Source: Angustibacter sp. Root456 | Lineage (GTDB): Bacteria > Actinomycetota > Actinomycetes > Actinomycetales > Angustibacteraceae | Reading direction: 5' to 3' | DNA: 64,000 bases | NCBI RefSeq assembly: GCF_001426435.1 | Contig: NZ_LMER01000015.1 | Coordinates: forward strand, 69,488 to 133,487 | Part shown: piece by piece, positions 28,621-37,269 of the stretch | Numbering within the stretch: the first letter of the stretch is position 1 | Layout of the letters: each line of letters starts with the position of its first letter | Position numbers and translations under genes: made by a program | The notes under the pieces: generated by a model | Told to the model about the DNA's origin: nothing | What the model saw: the letters and a program-made list of their open reading frames with translations, nothing else | Databases searched by the model: none

Positions 28621-29676
28621 TCAGGCCAGCACGGTCGTGACCGGCATGGACGAGTCCGCCGGCAGCGACAGCGACGACGGCGTGCGGCCCCGACGCACCA
28701 TCTGCGCACCGAGCGCGGCGACCATCGCGCCGTTGTCGGTGCACAGGCCCGGGCGCGGCACGCGCAGCTGGACGCCGGCGGCGTCGCAGCGTTCCTGCGC
28801 CATCGCGCGCAGCCGCGAGTTGGCCGCGACCCCACCGCCGATGAGCAGCGCGTCGACGCCCTCGGCCCGGCAGGCCGCGACGGCCTTGCGGGTGAGCACG
28901 TCGGCGACGGCCTCCTGGAAGCTCGCGGCCACGTCGGCCACCGGCACCGGCTCACCGGCGGCCTCGCGGCTCTCGACCCAGCGAGCCACCGCCGTCTTCA
29001 GGCCAGAGAAGGAGAAGTCGTAGCGGTGGCGCTCCAGGTCGCGGGGCCGGGTGAGCCCGCGCGGGAAGGCGATGGCGTCGACCTGCCCCTCGCGGGCGAC
29101 GCGATCGATGTGCGGGCCACCAGGGAACGGCAGGCCGAGCAGCCGCGCCACCTTGTCGAACGCCTCTCCGGCGGCGTCGTCGATCGTCGACCCGAGCGGC
29201 CGGATGTCGTGCGTGACGTCGGGCACGAGCAGCAGCGACGAGTGACCGCCGGAGACGAGCAGCGCCATCGTGGGCTCAGGCAGCGACCCGTGCTCGAGCT
29301 GGTCGACGGCCACGTGCGCGGCGAGGTGGTTCACGCCGTACAACGGCTTGCCGAGGGCCAGCGCCAGCGACTTCGCGGCGGCCACACCGACCAGCAGAGC
29401 GCCCATGAGGCCGGGCCCGCTCGTGACGGCGATGGCATCGACGTCGTCGAGCCGGACGCCGGCTTGCTGGCACGCGCGCTCGATGGTGGGGGCCATCGCC
29501 TCCAGGTGGGCCCGGCTCGCGACCTCCGGCACGACACCGCCGAAGCGCGCGTGCTCCTCGACGCTGCTCGCGACGGCGTCGACCAGCAGCGTCTCGCCGC
29601 GCACGATGCCCACACCGGTCTCGTCGCACGACGTCTCGACACCGAGCACCAGGGGCTCGTCGGACACTTGGCTCAC
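28621..29676 (-). CDS. tsaD: tRNA t6A threonylcarbamoyltransferase TsaD
   Basis: This 351-residue protein transfers threonylcarbamoyl from TC-AMP to A37 of ANN-decoding tRNAs, together with TsaB and TsaE. It begins with [15 protein letters not shown], carries the metal-binding HLAAH motif, the ATPase-fold GGHSSLL and the later [11 protein letters not shown]. Gene order tsaE-tsaB-rimI-tsaD matches other actinobacteria. GTG 29676 has a TAACCT hexamer 6 nt upstream that begins with the rimI stop codon, so the gene may be expressed both from the operon and from a leaderless internal promoter. Confidence 0.96.
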   Translation of the reverse strand: MSQVSDEPLVLGVETSCDETGVGIVRGETLLVDAVASSVEEHARFGGVVPEVASRAHLEAMAPTIERACQQAGVRLDDVDAIAVTSGPGLMGALLVGVAAAKSLALALGKPLYGVNHLAAHVAVDQLEHGSLPEPTMALLVSGGHSSLLLVPDVTHDIRPLGSTIDDAAGEAFDKVARLLGLPFPGGPHIDRVAREGQVDAIAFPRGLTRPRDLERHRYDFSFSGLKTAVARWVESREAAGEPVPVADVAASFQEAVADVLTRKAVAACRAEGVDALLIGGGVAANSRLRAMAQERCDAAGVQLRVPRPGLCTDNGAMVAALGAQMVRRGRTPSSLSLPADSSMPVTTVLA

Positions 29677-29682
29677 CCCCGC

Positions 29683-29688
29683 AGGTTA
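29683..29688 (-). promoter_or_regulatory. Candidate -10 of tsaD embedded in rimI stop codon
   Basis: The minus strand reads TAACCT. Its TAA is the rimI stop, and 6 nt separate it from GTG 29676. Confidence 0.4.
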
Positions 29689-30144
29689 TCCGTCGCCACG
29701 ACGGCGCATGACCCAGGCGTCGACCGATCCGTCGGCGGTCCGGTAGTAGCCGCGCCGCACGGCGATCCGCTTGAACCCGTGCCGCTCGTACAGCCGCTGG
29801 GCCGGGACGTTGTCGGCCCGCACCTCGAGCAGCACCTGCCGGGCGCCCCGCTCGGCGGCGACGTCCAGCAGCCCGCGCATCAGGACGCCGCCGTAGCCGT
29901 GGCCCTGCGCGGCGTTCGAGACCGCGATCGTCATGACGTCGGCGTCGGCGCCGTTGACCAACAGGCCGGCGTAGCCCACGAGCGCACCGGCGTCGTCGTG
30001 GGCGACCAGGTAGTGGCGGCCGGGCGCGGCGAGCTCGGCCCACCACGTCTCCGCCGACCACGCCTCGGCACCGAACAGGTCGATCTCGAGCGGCAGCGCC
30101 GGTTCGACGTGCCACCAGCGCATGGGGTCCAGCGTGAGCGTCAT
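29686..30144 (-). CDS. rimI: GNAT acetyltransferase RimI-like
   Basis: This 152-residue GNAT protein has the acetyl-CoA loop QGHGYGGVLMRGLL (Q/RxxGxG/A type), the NVPAQRLYERHGF segment typical of RimI, and an upstream strand VMTIAVSNAAQG. RimI acetylates the N-terminus of ribosomal protein S18 in E. coli; actinobacterial members may have wider targets. ATG 30144 overlaps the tsaB stop by 4 nt (ATGA). Its place between tsaB and tsaD is standard. Confidence 0.9.
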   Translation of the reverse strand: MTLTLDPMRWWHVEPALPLEIDLFGAEAWSAETWWAELAAPGRHYLVAHDDAGALVGYAGLLVNGADADVMTIAVSNAAQGHGYGGVLMRGLLDVAAERGARQVLLEVRADNVPAQRLYERHGFKRIAVRRGYYRTADGSVDAWVMRRRGDG

Positions 30145-30818
30145 CCCAGGACGCTCTTGCGAGCGCCGCCCTCGTGGACGTCGGGCCGACGCAGGTAGAG
30201 CGGCGCGGTGTCGCTGAGGTCGGCGCCTGCCTGCAGGAGGCGGACGACGAGCGCGGCCATGGCCCCAGCCGACGGGTCGGCGGGACCGACTCGGGCACCG
30301 AGGGCGTCCGGGTAGAGGTCGGCTCCGCGACCCACGACGGGCGCGGAGCCGTCAGGGACGTCGGCGGGCAGCGCGACCTCGGGGCCCGAGATCCGCTGTG
30401 CCCCAGGTGATGTCGCGGAGTATCGCGCCCAGTACACCTCCCGCCGGCGCGCGTCGGTGGCGACCACGAACTCACCGTCGACCACGACGCCGTCGGCAAC
30501 GGCCTGGCTCGCCAGGACGTCGAGCGTGCACACGCCGTGCACCGGCACCTGCAACGTCGCACCGAGGGTGCGGGCGGTGACCAGCCCGACACGCAGGCCC
30601 GTGAACGGTCCAGGACCGGTGCCGACCGCGACCGCCGTGAGGTCGCGCGTGGTCGCGCCCGCCTGGGCCAGCACGGCCTCGATGCCGGGCGCGAGGAGCT
30701 CGGCGTGCCGCCGGGCGTCGACCTCGCTCACCTCGGCGAGCACGCGCTCGCCGTCGTGCAACGCCACCGTGACCGCGGGCGTGGCGGTGTCGAGGGCCAG
30801 CAGCAGCATCTCGCTCAC
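30141..30818 (-). CDS. tsaB: tRNA t6A modification protein TsaB
   Basis: This 225-residue ASKHA-fold protein starts MLLLALDTATPAVTVAL after a short N-terminus. It contains the conserved RRHAELLAPGIEAVL and GPGPFTGLRVGLVTARTL segments of the TsaB family. It dimerises with TsaD. GTG 30818 overlaps the tsaE stop as GTGA, which fixes the start. Confidence 0.94.
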   Translation of the reverse strand: MSEMLLLALDTATPAVTVALHDGERVLAEVSEVDARRHAELLAPGIEAVLAQAGATTRDLTAVAVGTGPGPFTGLRVGLVTARTLGATLQVPVHGVCTLDVLASQAVADGVVVDGEFVVATDARRREVYWARYSATSPGAQRISGPEVALPADVPDGSAPVVGRGADLYPDALGARVGPADPSAGAMAALVVRLLQAGADLSDTAPLYLRRPDVHEGGARKSVLG

Positions 30819-31348
30819 GCCTGCCACCGCACGCCGTCCCACCGCTCGCCGACGCCGTCGACCACGACCGTGCGGGGCTCGTCGACGTCGTCGGCCGCCT
30901 CCTGCTCGGCGTCACCGTCGTCGTCCGCGTGCGCCGCGGCACCGGCCGGCGCCTCCCCGCGGGGCCGGGTGATCGCCACCTCCAACCGGGCGGGGGCGAG
31001 CTCGTCGACCAGGCCCTGGCCCCACTCGACCACGGTGACGCACTCCTCGAGGCTGGCGTCGAGGTCGAGGTCGTCGACCTCGGCGATCGAGCCGAGCCGG
31101 TAGGCGTCGACGTGCACGAGGGGTGGGCCGTCGACCTCGCTGGGATGCACCCGCGCGATGACGAAGGTGGGCGAGGTCACTGGGCCTCGCACCCCGAGGC
31201 CCTCGCCGAGCCCCTGGGTGAGCGTCGTCTTGCCCGACCCCAGGTCGCCGGTGAGCACGACGAGGTCGCCGGCGCGCAGCAGCTCCGCGAGCCGCCGCCC
31301 GAGCGCGTGCATGGCGTCGCGCGTGGCGACGGTGGTCTCAGCGTGCAC
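30815..31348 (-). CDS. tsaE: tRNA t6A modification ATPase TsaE
   Basis: This 177-residue ATPase has Walker A GDLGSGKTTLTQGLG, then SPTFVIARVHP and HVDAYRLGS. It includes a distinctive acidic insertion near the C-terminus (ADDDGDAEQEAADDVDE) absent from short TsaE proteins. It regulates the TsaB-TsaD complex. GTG 31348 has TAGCAT 6 nt upstream, whose TAG is the stop of the SGNH hydrolase gene. Confidence 0.93.
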   Translation of the reverse strand: MHAETTVATRDAMHALGRRLAELLRAGDLVVLTGDLGSGKTTLTQGLGEGLGVRGPVTSPTFVIARVHPSEVDGPPLVHVDAYRLGSIAEVDDLDLDASLEECVTVVEWGQGLVDELAPARLEVAITRPRGEAPAGAAAHADDDGDAEQEAADDVDEPRTVVVDGVGERWDGVRWQA

Positions 31349-31354
31349 GGCGCC

Positions 31355-31360
31355 ATGCTA
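31355..31360 (-). promoter_or_regulatory. Candidate -10 of tsaE embedded in upstream stop codon
   Basis: The minus strand reads TAGCAT. Its TAG is the stop of the SGNH-hydrolase gene, and 6 nt follow before GTG 31348. Confidence 0.45.
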
Positions 31361-32431
31361 CGGGTGCCCCAGCTGCTCCTGCACCAACCGGGCCAGCGCC
31401 CGCTGGCCGGCCGCGTTCGGGTGGAAGCTGCCCGGGTTGACCGGCGTGAACCCGTTGGCCTGGAACGACAGGTCGTTGAACCACGGGTCGGCGCTGCCGA
31501 TCCCGTGCCCCGCGAACGCCCCGCGAGGATCGACGAACTCCACGTTCGCGCCGCTGTCGCGCGCCGCCGCCCGCAGCATCTCGTCGAGCTCGTCGGCCTT
31601 GGCGTTCATCCACCGCTGGTCGTCAGCGAACAGCAGGTTGCGGTAGCTGTTCGACGGGTCGGCGGGGAACAGGCGCGGGTATCCCACGACGATGATGCGG
31701 GCGTTGGGTGCCTTCTGGCGGATCCGGCGGTAGGTGTCCTCGAGCTCGCGCTTCTTCGCCACGAGCCGCTGCTGGAACGTCGCCTCGTTCTTGTCCTCGC
31801 ACGTCAGACCGTCGAGCACGCAGTCCGACAGGATGTCGGCGAACCCCATGTCGTTGCCGCCGATGGAGAACGTGACCAGGCTCGTGTCGTCGCCCAGGGC
31901 GTCCTCCTGCGCCGCCTCGTCGCTCTGGCCGCCGTTGGGCTCGGTGAGCTCGTGGATCTCCGCACCCGAGCACGCCACGAAGCTCGAGCCCCCGGCGAAG
32001 TCGTTCGAGCCGGCGACGATCTCGCCGTAGGCGTTGCCAGAGCGGTGACACCCGTTGTGGTACTTGGGTTCGCGGTCGCCCGGCCACCACAGGTGCGAGT
32101 CCATCCAGTCGGCGAACCCCCGGTCGTCCCGGTCGGTGGGCGGGTCGTAGGCCCCAGCTCCCTCCCCCGACGAGAAGCTGTCACCCATGGCCACGTAGCG
32201 GCCGGCCACCGCCTTCTCGTACGGCGACAGCGACGGGTCGGCGAGCGCCGTCGCCACGCAGTGGCTGCCGCCGGTGACCTGGCAGACCGCTCGGGACAGC
32301 ACGGACGACGCCCGGTCACCGAGCGGGGTGACCAGCAGCAGCGCCACGACCACCGCGAGGAGCGTCGAGATGCCGACGTACTCGACGGTGCCGGCGCCGC
32401 GCTCACCCCGGCGCAGGCGCTGCGAGCTCAT
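31358..32431 (-). CDS. SGNH/GDSL hydrolase with a Flp/TadE-like prepilin N-terminus
   Basis: This 357-residue protein begins MSSQRLRRGERGAGTVEYVG followed by a hydrophobic helix to about residue 36. That is a class III (Flp/TadE-like) prepilin leader: basic segment, Gly12 at the cleavage point, Glu at +5 of the mature form. A complete SGNH hydrolase domain follows, with nucleophile Ser85 in MGDSFSSGEG, the Gly/Asn block SIGGNDMGF, and the terminal His in SFHPNAAGQ. Such hydrolases are usually exported with ordinary Sec signals. ATG 32431 overlaps the lipoprotein stop by 4 nt. It probably acts on an ester of the cell envelope. Confidence 0.85.
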   Translation of the reverse strand: MSSQRLRRGERGAGTVEYVGISTLLAVVVALLLVTPLGDRASSVLSRAVCQVTGGSHCVATALADPSLSPYEKAVAGRYVAMGDSFSSGEGAGAYDPPTDRDDRGFADWMDSHLWWPGDREPKYHNGCHRSGNAYGEIVAGSNDFAGGSSFVACSGAEIHELTEPNGGQSDEAAQEDALGDDTSLVTFSIGGNDMGFADILSDCVLDGLTCEDKNEATFQQRLVAKKRELEDTYRRIRQKAPNARIIVVGYPRLFPADPSNSYRNLLFADDQRWMNAKADELDEMLRAAARDSGANVEFVDPRGAFAGHGIGSADPWFNDLSFQANGFTPVNPGSFHPNAAGQRALARLVQEQLGHP

Positions 32432-33057
32432 GCCGACAGGCGCTTCGCCGCGGCCTGCGCTGCGACGCGGGCGGTGTCGCCGTCCGGTGCCTGCTTCAGC
32501 GCGTACGACGTCACCAGCACGACGGTGCGGCCCGTGCGGATCAGCACGACGTCGGTCGTGACGGGCAGCGACGTGCGCGGCGTCTGCCGCCACGCGAGCG
32601 ACTCCTCACCGAGCGCGGGCAGGCGAAGCGGCTCGACGTCGATGCTGGCCGCCGGCGCGGTGGCGCTCGCCGTCAGGTCGTAGTGGTCGCACGCGGCGAG
32701 CGCTCGACGCAGCCGCGCCATCATCGCCGCTGCCGAGTCGTCGTCGTAGACGCGCACGCGCTGCTCGACGAACGGCCCGAGCGGGCCCTGGGAGAACCGC
32801 GCGTCCGCGGTCTGCACCGGTGGCGACGGCTCGAGGTCCACGCCGCACACCTGCTGGGCGTAGCCCGGTGACTGCCCGCCGCTGTCGCGGAACCCCTCCG
32901 GTAGGTCGCTCGCCGCCACGAGCAGGGCCTGCGCGGGTCGCGAGCCGGTGACGCCCGCCGCCGGCCGCACGCCCGGGGACGACTCGACGCCGCATGCCGT
33001 CAGCGTCAGGGCCAGCGCCCCGACGGCGAGCACGAACCTGGTCGATGTGAGCACCAT
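32428..33057 (-). CDS. Putative lipoprotein
   Basis: This 209-residue protein has a signal peptide ending in a lipobox LTAC (Cys22) and a Pro/Gly-rich linker. The mature domain contains LPEGFRDSGG and RVYDDDSAAAMMARLRRALAACDHY, followed by alternating strands ending VLVTSYALKQAPDGDTARVAAQAAAKRL. The layout recalls actinobacterial sensor-like or PknH-like extracellular domains, but the match is not strong enough to assign. It is coupled by a 4-nt overlap to the prepilin-like SGNH hydrolase, suggesting a joint envelope function. Confidence 0.72.
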   Translation of the reverse strand: MVLTSTRFVLAVGALALTLTACGVESSPGVRPAAGVTGSRPAQALLVAASDLPEGFRDSGGQSPGYAQQVCGVDLEPSPPVQTADARFSQGPLGPFVEQRVRVYDDDSAAAMMARLRRALAACDHYDLTASATAPAASIDVEPLRLPALGEESLAWRQTPRTSLPVTTDVVLIRTGRTVVLVTSYALKQAPDGDTARVAAQAAAKRLSA

Positions 33058-33127
33058 GGCGCCGAGCGTCGTCCTCGCGGGCGCGGGCGTGATGGGCCCA
33101 GGGGACTACTCGGGGGCCCAAATCCGG

Positions 33128-33176
33128 GTGGGCGGGGCGGCGTGTCGCGCGAGGAGTGGGCGGGGCGGCGTGTCGC
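33128..33176. repeat. Perfect 21-bp direct repeat downstream of the alpha/beta hydrolase gene
   Basis: Two identical copies of GTGGGCGGGGCGGCGTGTCGC lie at 33128-33148 and 33156-33176, separated by 7 nt. They fill the gap between the end of the hydrolase gene and the lipoprotein gene. No inverted repeat or coding role is seen. Confidence 0.85.
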
Positions 33177-33178
33177 CG

Positions 33179-34249
33179 CTAGGAGCGGGTGGAGCGCTCC
33201 AGGAGCTCACCGAGGTGCAGGTTGACGACGTCGGGGTGCTCGAGCATCACCATGTGCCCGGCGTCGGGGACCACGACGTGCTCGGCTCCGGGGAGGCGGC
33301 GCACGATGGCCTCGCTGTGGTCGGGCGGGGTGAGCAGGTCGTCGGCCCCCGAGAGCACCAGCGCCTCGATCCCGTCGAGGACGGCGAGCGCCTCGGCCTT
33401 GTCGTGGATGTCGAAGCCCGGCAGGAAGCCGGAGACGACGTCGATGGGCGTCGCGGCGATCATCGCGGCGGTGAACCGCACGAGCTCGGGCGGGACGTCG
33501 GAGGCGTAGGAGTAGCGCTTGACCATGAGCTGCTCGAGGTCGCTGCCGATGCGCCGGGTGCGGTCGACCAGGCGCGGCGCCCGGGTGAGCCCCACCAGCG
33601 CGACGGGGGCCACCCGGTGCGCCAGGCGGGCGACGGACTCGTGCATGCCCCAGCTCACCTCACCGAGCCCACCAGAGCTCGTGGCCACCAGCGCCGCACC
33701 GAGCACCCGCTCGCGCACGAGGTCGGGGTGCTCAGCGGACAGCGCCATGACGGTCATGCCGCCCATGGAGTGGCCCACGAGCACGAGCGGCCCGGACGGC
33801 GTGGTGGCCTCGATCACGGCGCGCAGGTCGGCGCCGCACTGGTCGACCGTGTAGTGCTCGCTCGGGCCGGTCTCGGAACGTCCGTGGCCGCGCTGGTCCC
33901 AGAAGACCAGCCGGAACCGGCCGCGCAGCCACTGACGCTGGAAGTGCCAGATGTCCTGGTTGAGGCAGAAGCCGTGGCTGAACACGACGGTGACGGCCTC
34001 GTCGGAACCGCGGCGTGGCGCGCGGCCACCGAAGTGCTCGGGCTCGTCGACCTCGACGTACAGGCGAGTGCCGTCGTCGGCTACCACGCGCTGCGGCACG
34101 CCGCGCAGGCTGCCGTACGCCTCGCCGACGCCGGCCTGGCGGGCTCGTCCTGCGGTCCAGCGCTCGGCGGCCAGGCCCAGCGCCGCCCCGACGCCGGCGG
34201 CGGCGAGTCCCGCGCCCGCCCCGATGAGCGCCTTCGAGGGGGACCTCAC
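33179..34249 (-). CDS. Alpha/beta hydrolase
   Basis: This 356-residue hydrolase starts with an N-terminal hydrophobic Gly/Ala-rich segment (about residues 8-28) that could anchor it to the membrane. The catalytic fold has FSHGFCLN near the oxyanion hole, the nucleophile elbow GHSMGGM, the acid in LSGADDLLTP, and the His in DAGHMVMLEHPD. Substrate is unknown. It lies 7 nt after alr, as in other actinobacteria where an alpha/beta hydrolase follows alr and precedes tsaE. Confidence 0.88.
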   Translation of the reverse strand: MRSPSKALIGAGAGLAAAGVGAALGLAAERWTAGRARQAGVGEAYGSLRGVPQRVVADDGTRLYVEVDEPEHFGGRAPRRGSDEAVTVVFSHGFCLNQDIWHFQRQWLRGRFRLVFWDQRGHGRSETGPSEHYTVDQCGADLRAVIEATTPSGPLVLVGHSMGGMTVMALSAEHPDLVRERVLGAALVATSSGGLGEVSWGMHESVARLAHRVAPVALVGLTRAPRLVDRTRRIGSDLEQLMVKRYSYASDVPPELVRFTAAMIAATPIDVVSGFLPGFDIHDKAEALAVLDGIEALVLSGADDLLTPPDHSEAIVRRLPGAEHVVVPDAGHMVMLEHPDVVNLHLGELLERSTRS

Positions 34250-34256
34250 GACGACC

Positions 34257-35420
34257 TCACGACTCCTCCTCCACGTACCGGCGAGGCACCCGTGAGCCGA
34301 TGCGCGTGACGATCTCGTAGGAGATGGTGTCGACGGCCTCGGCCCAGTCCTGCGCGGTCGGCTCGCCGCGCCCGGCGTCTCCGAACACGACGACGGGGTC
34401 GCCCGCGCGCACCTGCGCGACGTCGGGCCGGTCGCCGAGGTCGACGACCACCTGGTCCATGCAGACGCGGCCGGCGATGGTGTGCCGGCGGCCCGCGACC
34501 TGCAGCGGACCGACGTTCGAGGCAGCGCGGGGCAGTCCGTCGCCGTAACCCAGGGGCACGAGCGCGAGCGTGGTGTCAGCCGGGGTCGTGTACGCGTGGC
34601 CGTACGACACGCCCGACCCGGCAGGAACGGCCTTCACGAGCGCGAGGCGGCCCTGCAGCGTCATCGCAGGACGCAGCCCGAAGTCCGCCGGCGAGCCGAG
34701 GTCGGGCACGGGAGACAGGCCGTAGACGGCGAGGCCGGGGCGCACCAGGTCGTAGTGCAGCGCCGGGCTCGTGAGCGTCGCGGCGGAGTTGGCGAGGTGG
34801 CGCACCTGGGGCGTCAGCCCCCGCCGGCCCGCGATCTCGAGCGCCGCGTCGAACGCCTCCCGCTGCCGGGCGACCGTCGGGTGCTGGGGCGCGTCCGCCC
34901 AGGCCAGGTGCGACCAGACGCCGACGGCCTCCAGGCAGCCCTCGGCCTGCAGCCTCAGGGCGTGCTCGACCAGGTCGGTCCACTGGTCGGCCGTCGCTCC
35001 ACCGCGCGACAAGCCGGTGTCGATCTTCAGGTGCACGCGGGCGGTGCCGCCGGTGGCGCGGGCGGCGGCGGCGATCTCGTCCAGCGCCCAGGGTGCGCTG
35101 GCGCTGAGGTCGATGTCAGCCGTGAGGGCACCGCCGAAGTCGTCGCCGGGCACGTGCAGCCACGACAGCAGGCGCCCGGTGTCACCGGCCCGGCGCAGCG
35201 CGAGACCCTCGGCGAGCTGCGCGACCCCCAGCCAGGTGGCCCCGCCGGCCCGCGCGGCGCGAGCGCTGGGCACCAGCCCGTGGCCGTAGGCGTCGGCCTT
35301 CACGACGGCCATCACCTCGGCCGACGCGGCGTGCTCACGCAGGGCCGCGACGTTCGACCGCACCGCACCCAGGTCGACGACCGCCTCGGCAGGCAGCACG
35401 GGGCCGGTGGGGTCGCTCAT
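34257..35420 (-). CDS. alr: Alanine racemase
   Basis: This 387-residue PLP enzyme converts L- to D-alanine for peptidoglycan. The PLP lysine is Lys41 in AVVKADAYGHG. The second catalytic residue is the Tyr of SGVSYGHAYTT, and RVCMDQVVVDLG is the conserved C-terminal domain motif. ATG 35420 is preceded by GGGGG; GACACT 6 nt upstream also allows a leaderless reading. It is followed by the alpha/beta hydrolase and then the envelope genes and tsaE. Confidence 0.96.
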   Translation of the reverse strand: MSDPTGPVLPAEAVVDLGAVRSNVAALREHAASAEVMAVVKADAYGHGLVPSARAARAGGATWLGVAQLAEGLALRRAGDTGRLLSWLHVPGDDFGGALTADIDLSASAPWALDEIAAAARATGGTARVHLKIDTGLSRGGATADQWTDLVEHALRLQAEGCLEAVGVWSHLAWADAPQHPTVARQREAFDAALEIAGRRGLTPQVRHLANSAATLTSPALHYDLVRPGLAVYGLSPVPDLGSPADFGLRPAMTLQGRLALVKAVPAGSGVSYGHAYTTPADTTLALVPLGYGDGLPRAASNVGPLQVAGRRHTIAGRVCMDQVVVDLGDRPDVAQVRAGDPVVVFGDAGRGEPTAQDWAEAVDTISYEIVTRIGSRVPRRYVEEES

Positions 35421-35448
35421 GCCCCCAGTGTCTCAGCAGCGCGCGGTC

Positions 35449-36915
35449 TCAGCAGCGCGCGAGGTCACGCACGGCAGCGGGAAGCTCGTCGAGCAGCCGG
35501 ACGGCGTCCAGCGGGCCTCCCGAGCTGGCCAGCGCGCCGGCCCGGCCGTGCACCGCGGCAGCCACCGCGCCGGCGAGCGCGGGCTCCACGCCGGCCGCGA
35601 GCAGCGTGCCGGCGAGGCCGGCCAGCACGTCACCCGAGCCCGCGCTGGCGAGCCAGGCCGGGCCGTCGTCCTGCGCGAGCACGGTGGCGCCGTCCGGGGG
35701 GACGACGAGCGTCACCGCACCCTTGAGCAGCACGGTGGCACCGAGCGCGTCGGCAGCGCGCCGCGCGTGCTCGAGCGGCGCCGCCTCGACCTGCGCGCGC
35801 GAGCAGTCCCGGCCCTCCAGCCGGCTCAGCAGGCGGGCGAGCTCACCGGCGTGGGGCGTGAGCAGCGTGGGGGCGGTGCGCCGCTGCACCAGCTCGAGCG
35901 CACCGGCGTCGACCAGGCACGGCAGGTCGCTGGCGAGCGCTGCCTCGAGGTGTGGTCGCTGCTGGTCGTCGGCGGGGTCGACGCCCGACCCGACGGCCCA
36001 GGCCTGCACGCGCCCCTCGCCCGGCACGACCTGGGGCCAGTGCGAGCGGACGAGGTCGGTGGGCGCCTGGGGGCCGATGTAGCGCACCATGCCCGCCCCG
36101 GAGCGCACCGCGGCCCCGGTGGCCAGCACGGCCGCGCCCGTGTACGTCGAGCCGCCGGCCACCACACCCAGCACCCCGCGGCGGTACTTGTCGTCGCCCG
36201 CGTCGGGCCACGGCCAGGCAGCGGCCAGGTCGGTCGACTCCAGGCGGGCGACGGCCGCAGGGCCGAGGACGGCCGGCTCCAGCCCGATGTCGACGACGTG
36301 CAGGCGCCCGGCGTGCTGGGCTGCGGGAGGCAGCAGGAGCGCAGGCTTGGCAGTGCCGAAGGTCACCGTGACGTCGGCGCGGACGGCGACGCCTGGCACG
36401 CTGCCGTCGTCCGGGCCCACGCCGCTCGGCAGGTCGACCGCCACCACCGTGGCGTGCGGTGGGATGGCCTGCACCGCCTCGGCCGCCGCGCCGGTGAGGC
36501 CCGGACGCCCACCGATACCGAGGACGCCGTCGACGACGACGTCGGCCCGGTCGAGCAGCTGAGCGAGCGCGTCGCCGGTGACGGCCGCGGCGGTGCCGCC
36601 GGCCCGCCGCAAGGCGCCGGCGCCCTCGGCGTGGACAGCGTCGGCGACCGTCACGGCGTCGACGCGCGCTCCGCGCCGGGCCAGCCGCGCTCCGGCGTGC
36701 AGGGCGTCACCACCGTTCGAGCCCGGCCCGACGAGCAGCACGACGCGGGCGCCGTACACCCCGCTGCGACCCGGGCGGCCCGACGCCGCCAGCTCGCCGG
36801 CCACTGCCGTCGCGAGGGCCGCGGCGGCGCGCTGCATCAGCGCGCCGTCGGGCACGCGGCGCAAGGCCGCCGCCTCGGCTCGGCGGACGTCGTCGACGCG
36901 GTGGGCGCGGATCAT
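35449..36915 (-). CDS. nnrD: Bifunctional NAD(P)HX epimerase/dehydratase
   Basis: In this 488-residue two-domain protein the N-terminal YjeF_N epimerase (about 1-215) contains [18 protein letters not shown] and [11 protein letters not shown]. The C-terminal ADP-dependent dehydratase (about 230-488) has [21 protein letters not shown] and the catalytic loop [18 protein letters not shown]. It repairs hydrated NADH and NADPH. ATG 36915 overlaps the acpS stop by 4 nt. Confidence 0.95.
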   Translation of the reverse strand: MIRAHRVDDVRRAEAAALRRVPDGALMQRAAAALATAVAGELAASGRPGRSGVYGARVVLLVGPGSNGGDALHAGARLARRGARVDAVTVADAVHAEGAGALRRAGGTAAAVTGDALAQLLDRADVVVDGVLGIGGRPGLTGAAAEAVQAIPPHATVVAVDLPSGVGPDDGSVPGVAVRADVTVTFGTAKPALLLPPAAQHAGRLHVVDIGLEPAVLGPAAVARLESTDLAAAWPWPDAGDDKYRRGVLGVVAGGSTYTGAAVLATGAAVRSGAGMVRYIGPQAPTDLVRSHWPQVVPGEGRVQAWAVGSGVDPADDQQRPHLEAALASDLPCLVDAGALELVQRRTAPTLLTPHAGELARLLSRLEGRDCSRAQVEAAPLEHARRAADALGATVLLKGAVTLVVPPDGATVLAQDDGPAWLASAGSGDVLAGLAGTLLAAGVEPALAGAVAAAVHGRAGALASSGGPLDAVRLLDELPAAVRDLARC

Positions 36916-37265
36916 GGCGACTCGGCGATCACGACCGCGCTGGCCACACCGGCGTCGTGCGACATCGACAGGTGCAGGGTCGCGACCCCCAGCTCGTCGG
37001 CGCGAGCCTGCACGGTGCCGGTGACGACGAGCTCGGGGCGCCCGGAGTCGTGCCGCACCACCGTGGCGTCGTGCCAGTGCAGGCCGACGGGCGCGCCGAG
37101 GGCCTTGGCCAGGGCCTCCTTGGCCGCGAACCGAGCCGCCAGCGAAGCGAGCGGCAGCTCACGCTCCCCCGGCGTGAACAGGCGCTCGCCCAAGCGCGGC
37201 GTCGCCTCGAGCGTGCGACCGAACCGCTCGATGTCGACGACGTCGATGCCGACGCCCACGATCAC
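36912..37265 (-). CDS. acpS: Holo-[acyl-carrier-protein] synthase
   Basis: This 117-residue phosphopantetheinyl transferase begins [18 protein letters not shown] (Mg-binding Asp) and contains the signature [12 protein letters not shown]. The usual LSMSHD segment near the C-terminus is present. It attaches phosphopantetheine to fatty-acid synthase carrier protein. It starts with GTG 37265, 4 nt after the glmS stop, and is coupled to nnrD. Confidence 0.95.
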   Translation of the reverse strand: MIVGVGIDVVDIERFGRTLEATPRLGERLFTPGERELPLASLAARFAAKEALAKALGAPVGLHWHDATVVRHDSGRPELVVTGTVQARADELGVATLHLSMSHDAGVASAVVIAESP

Positions 37266-37269
37266 GGCG

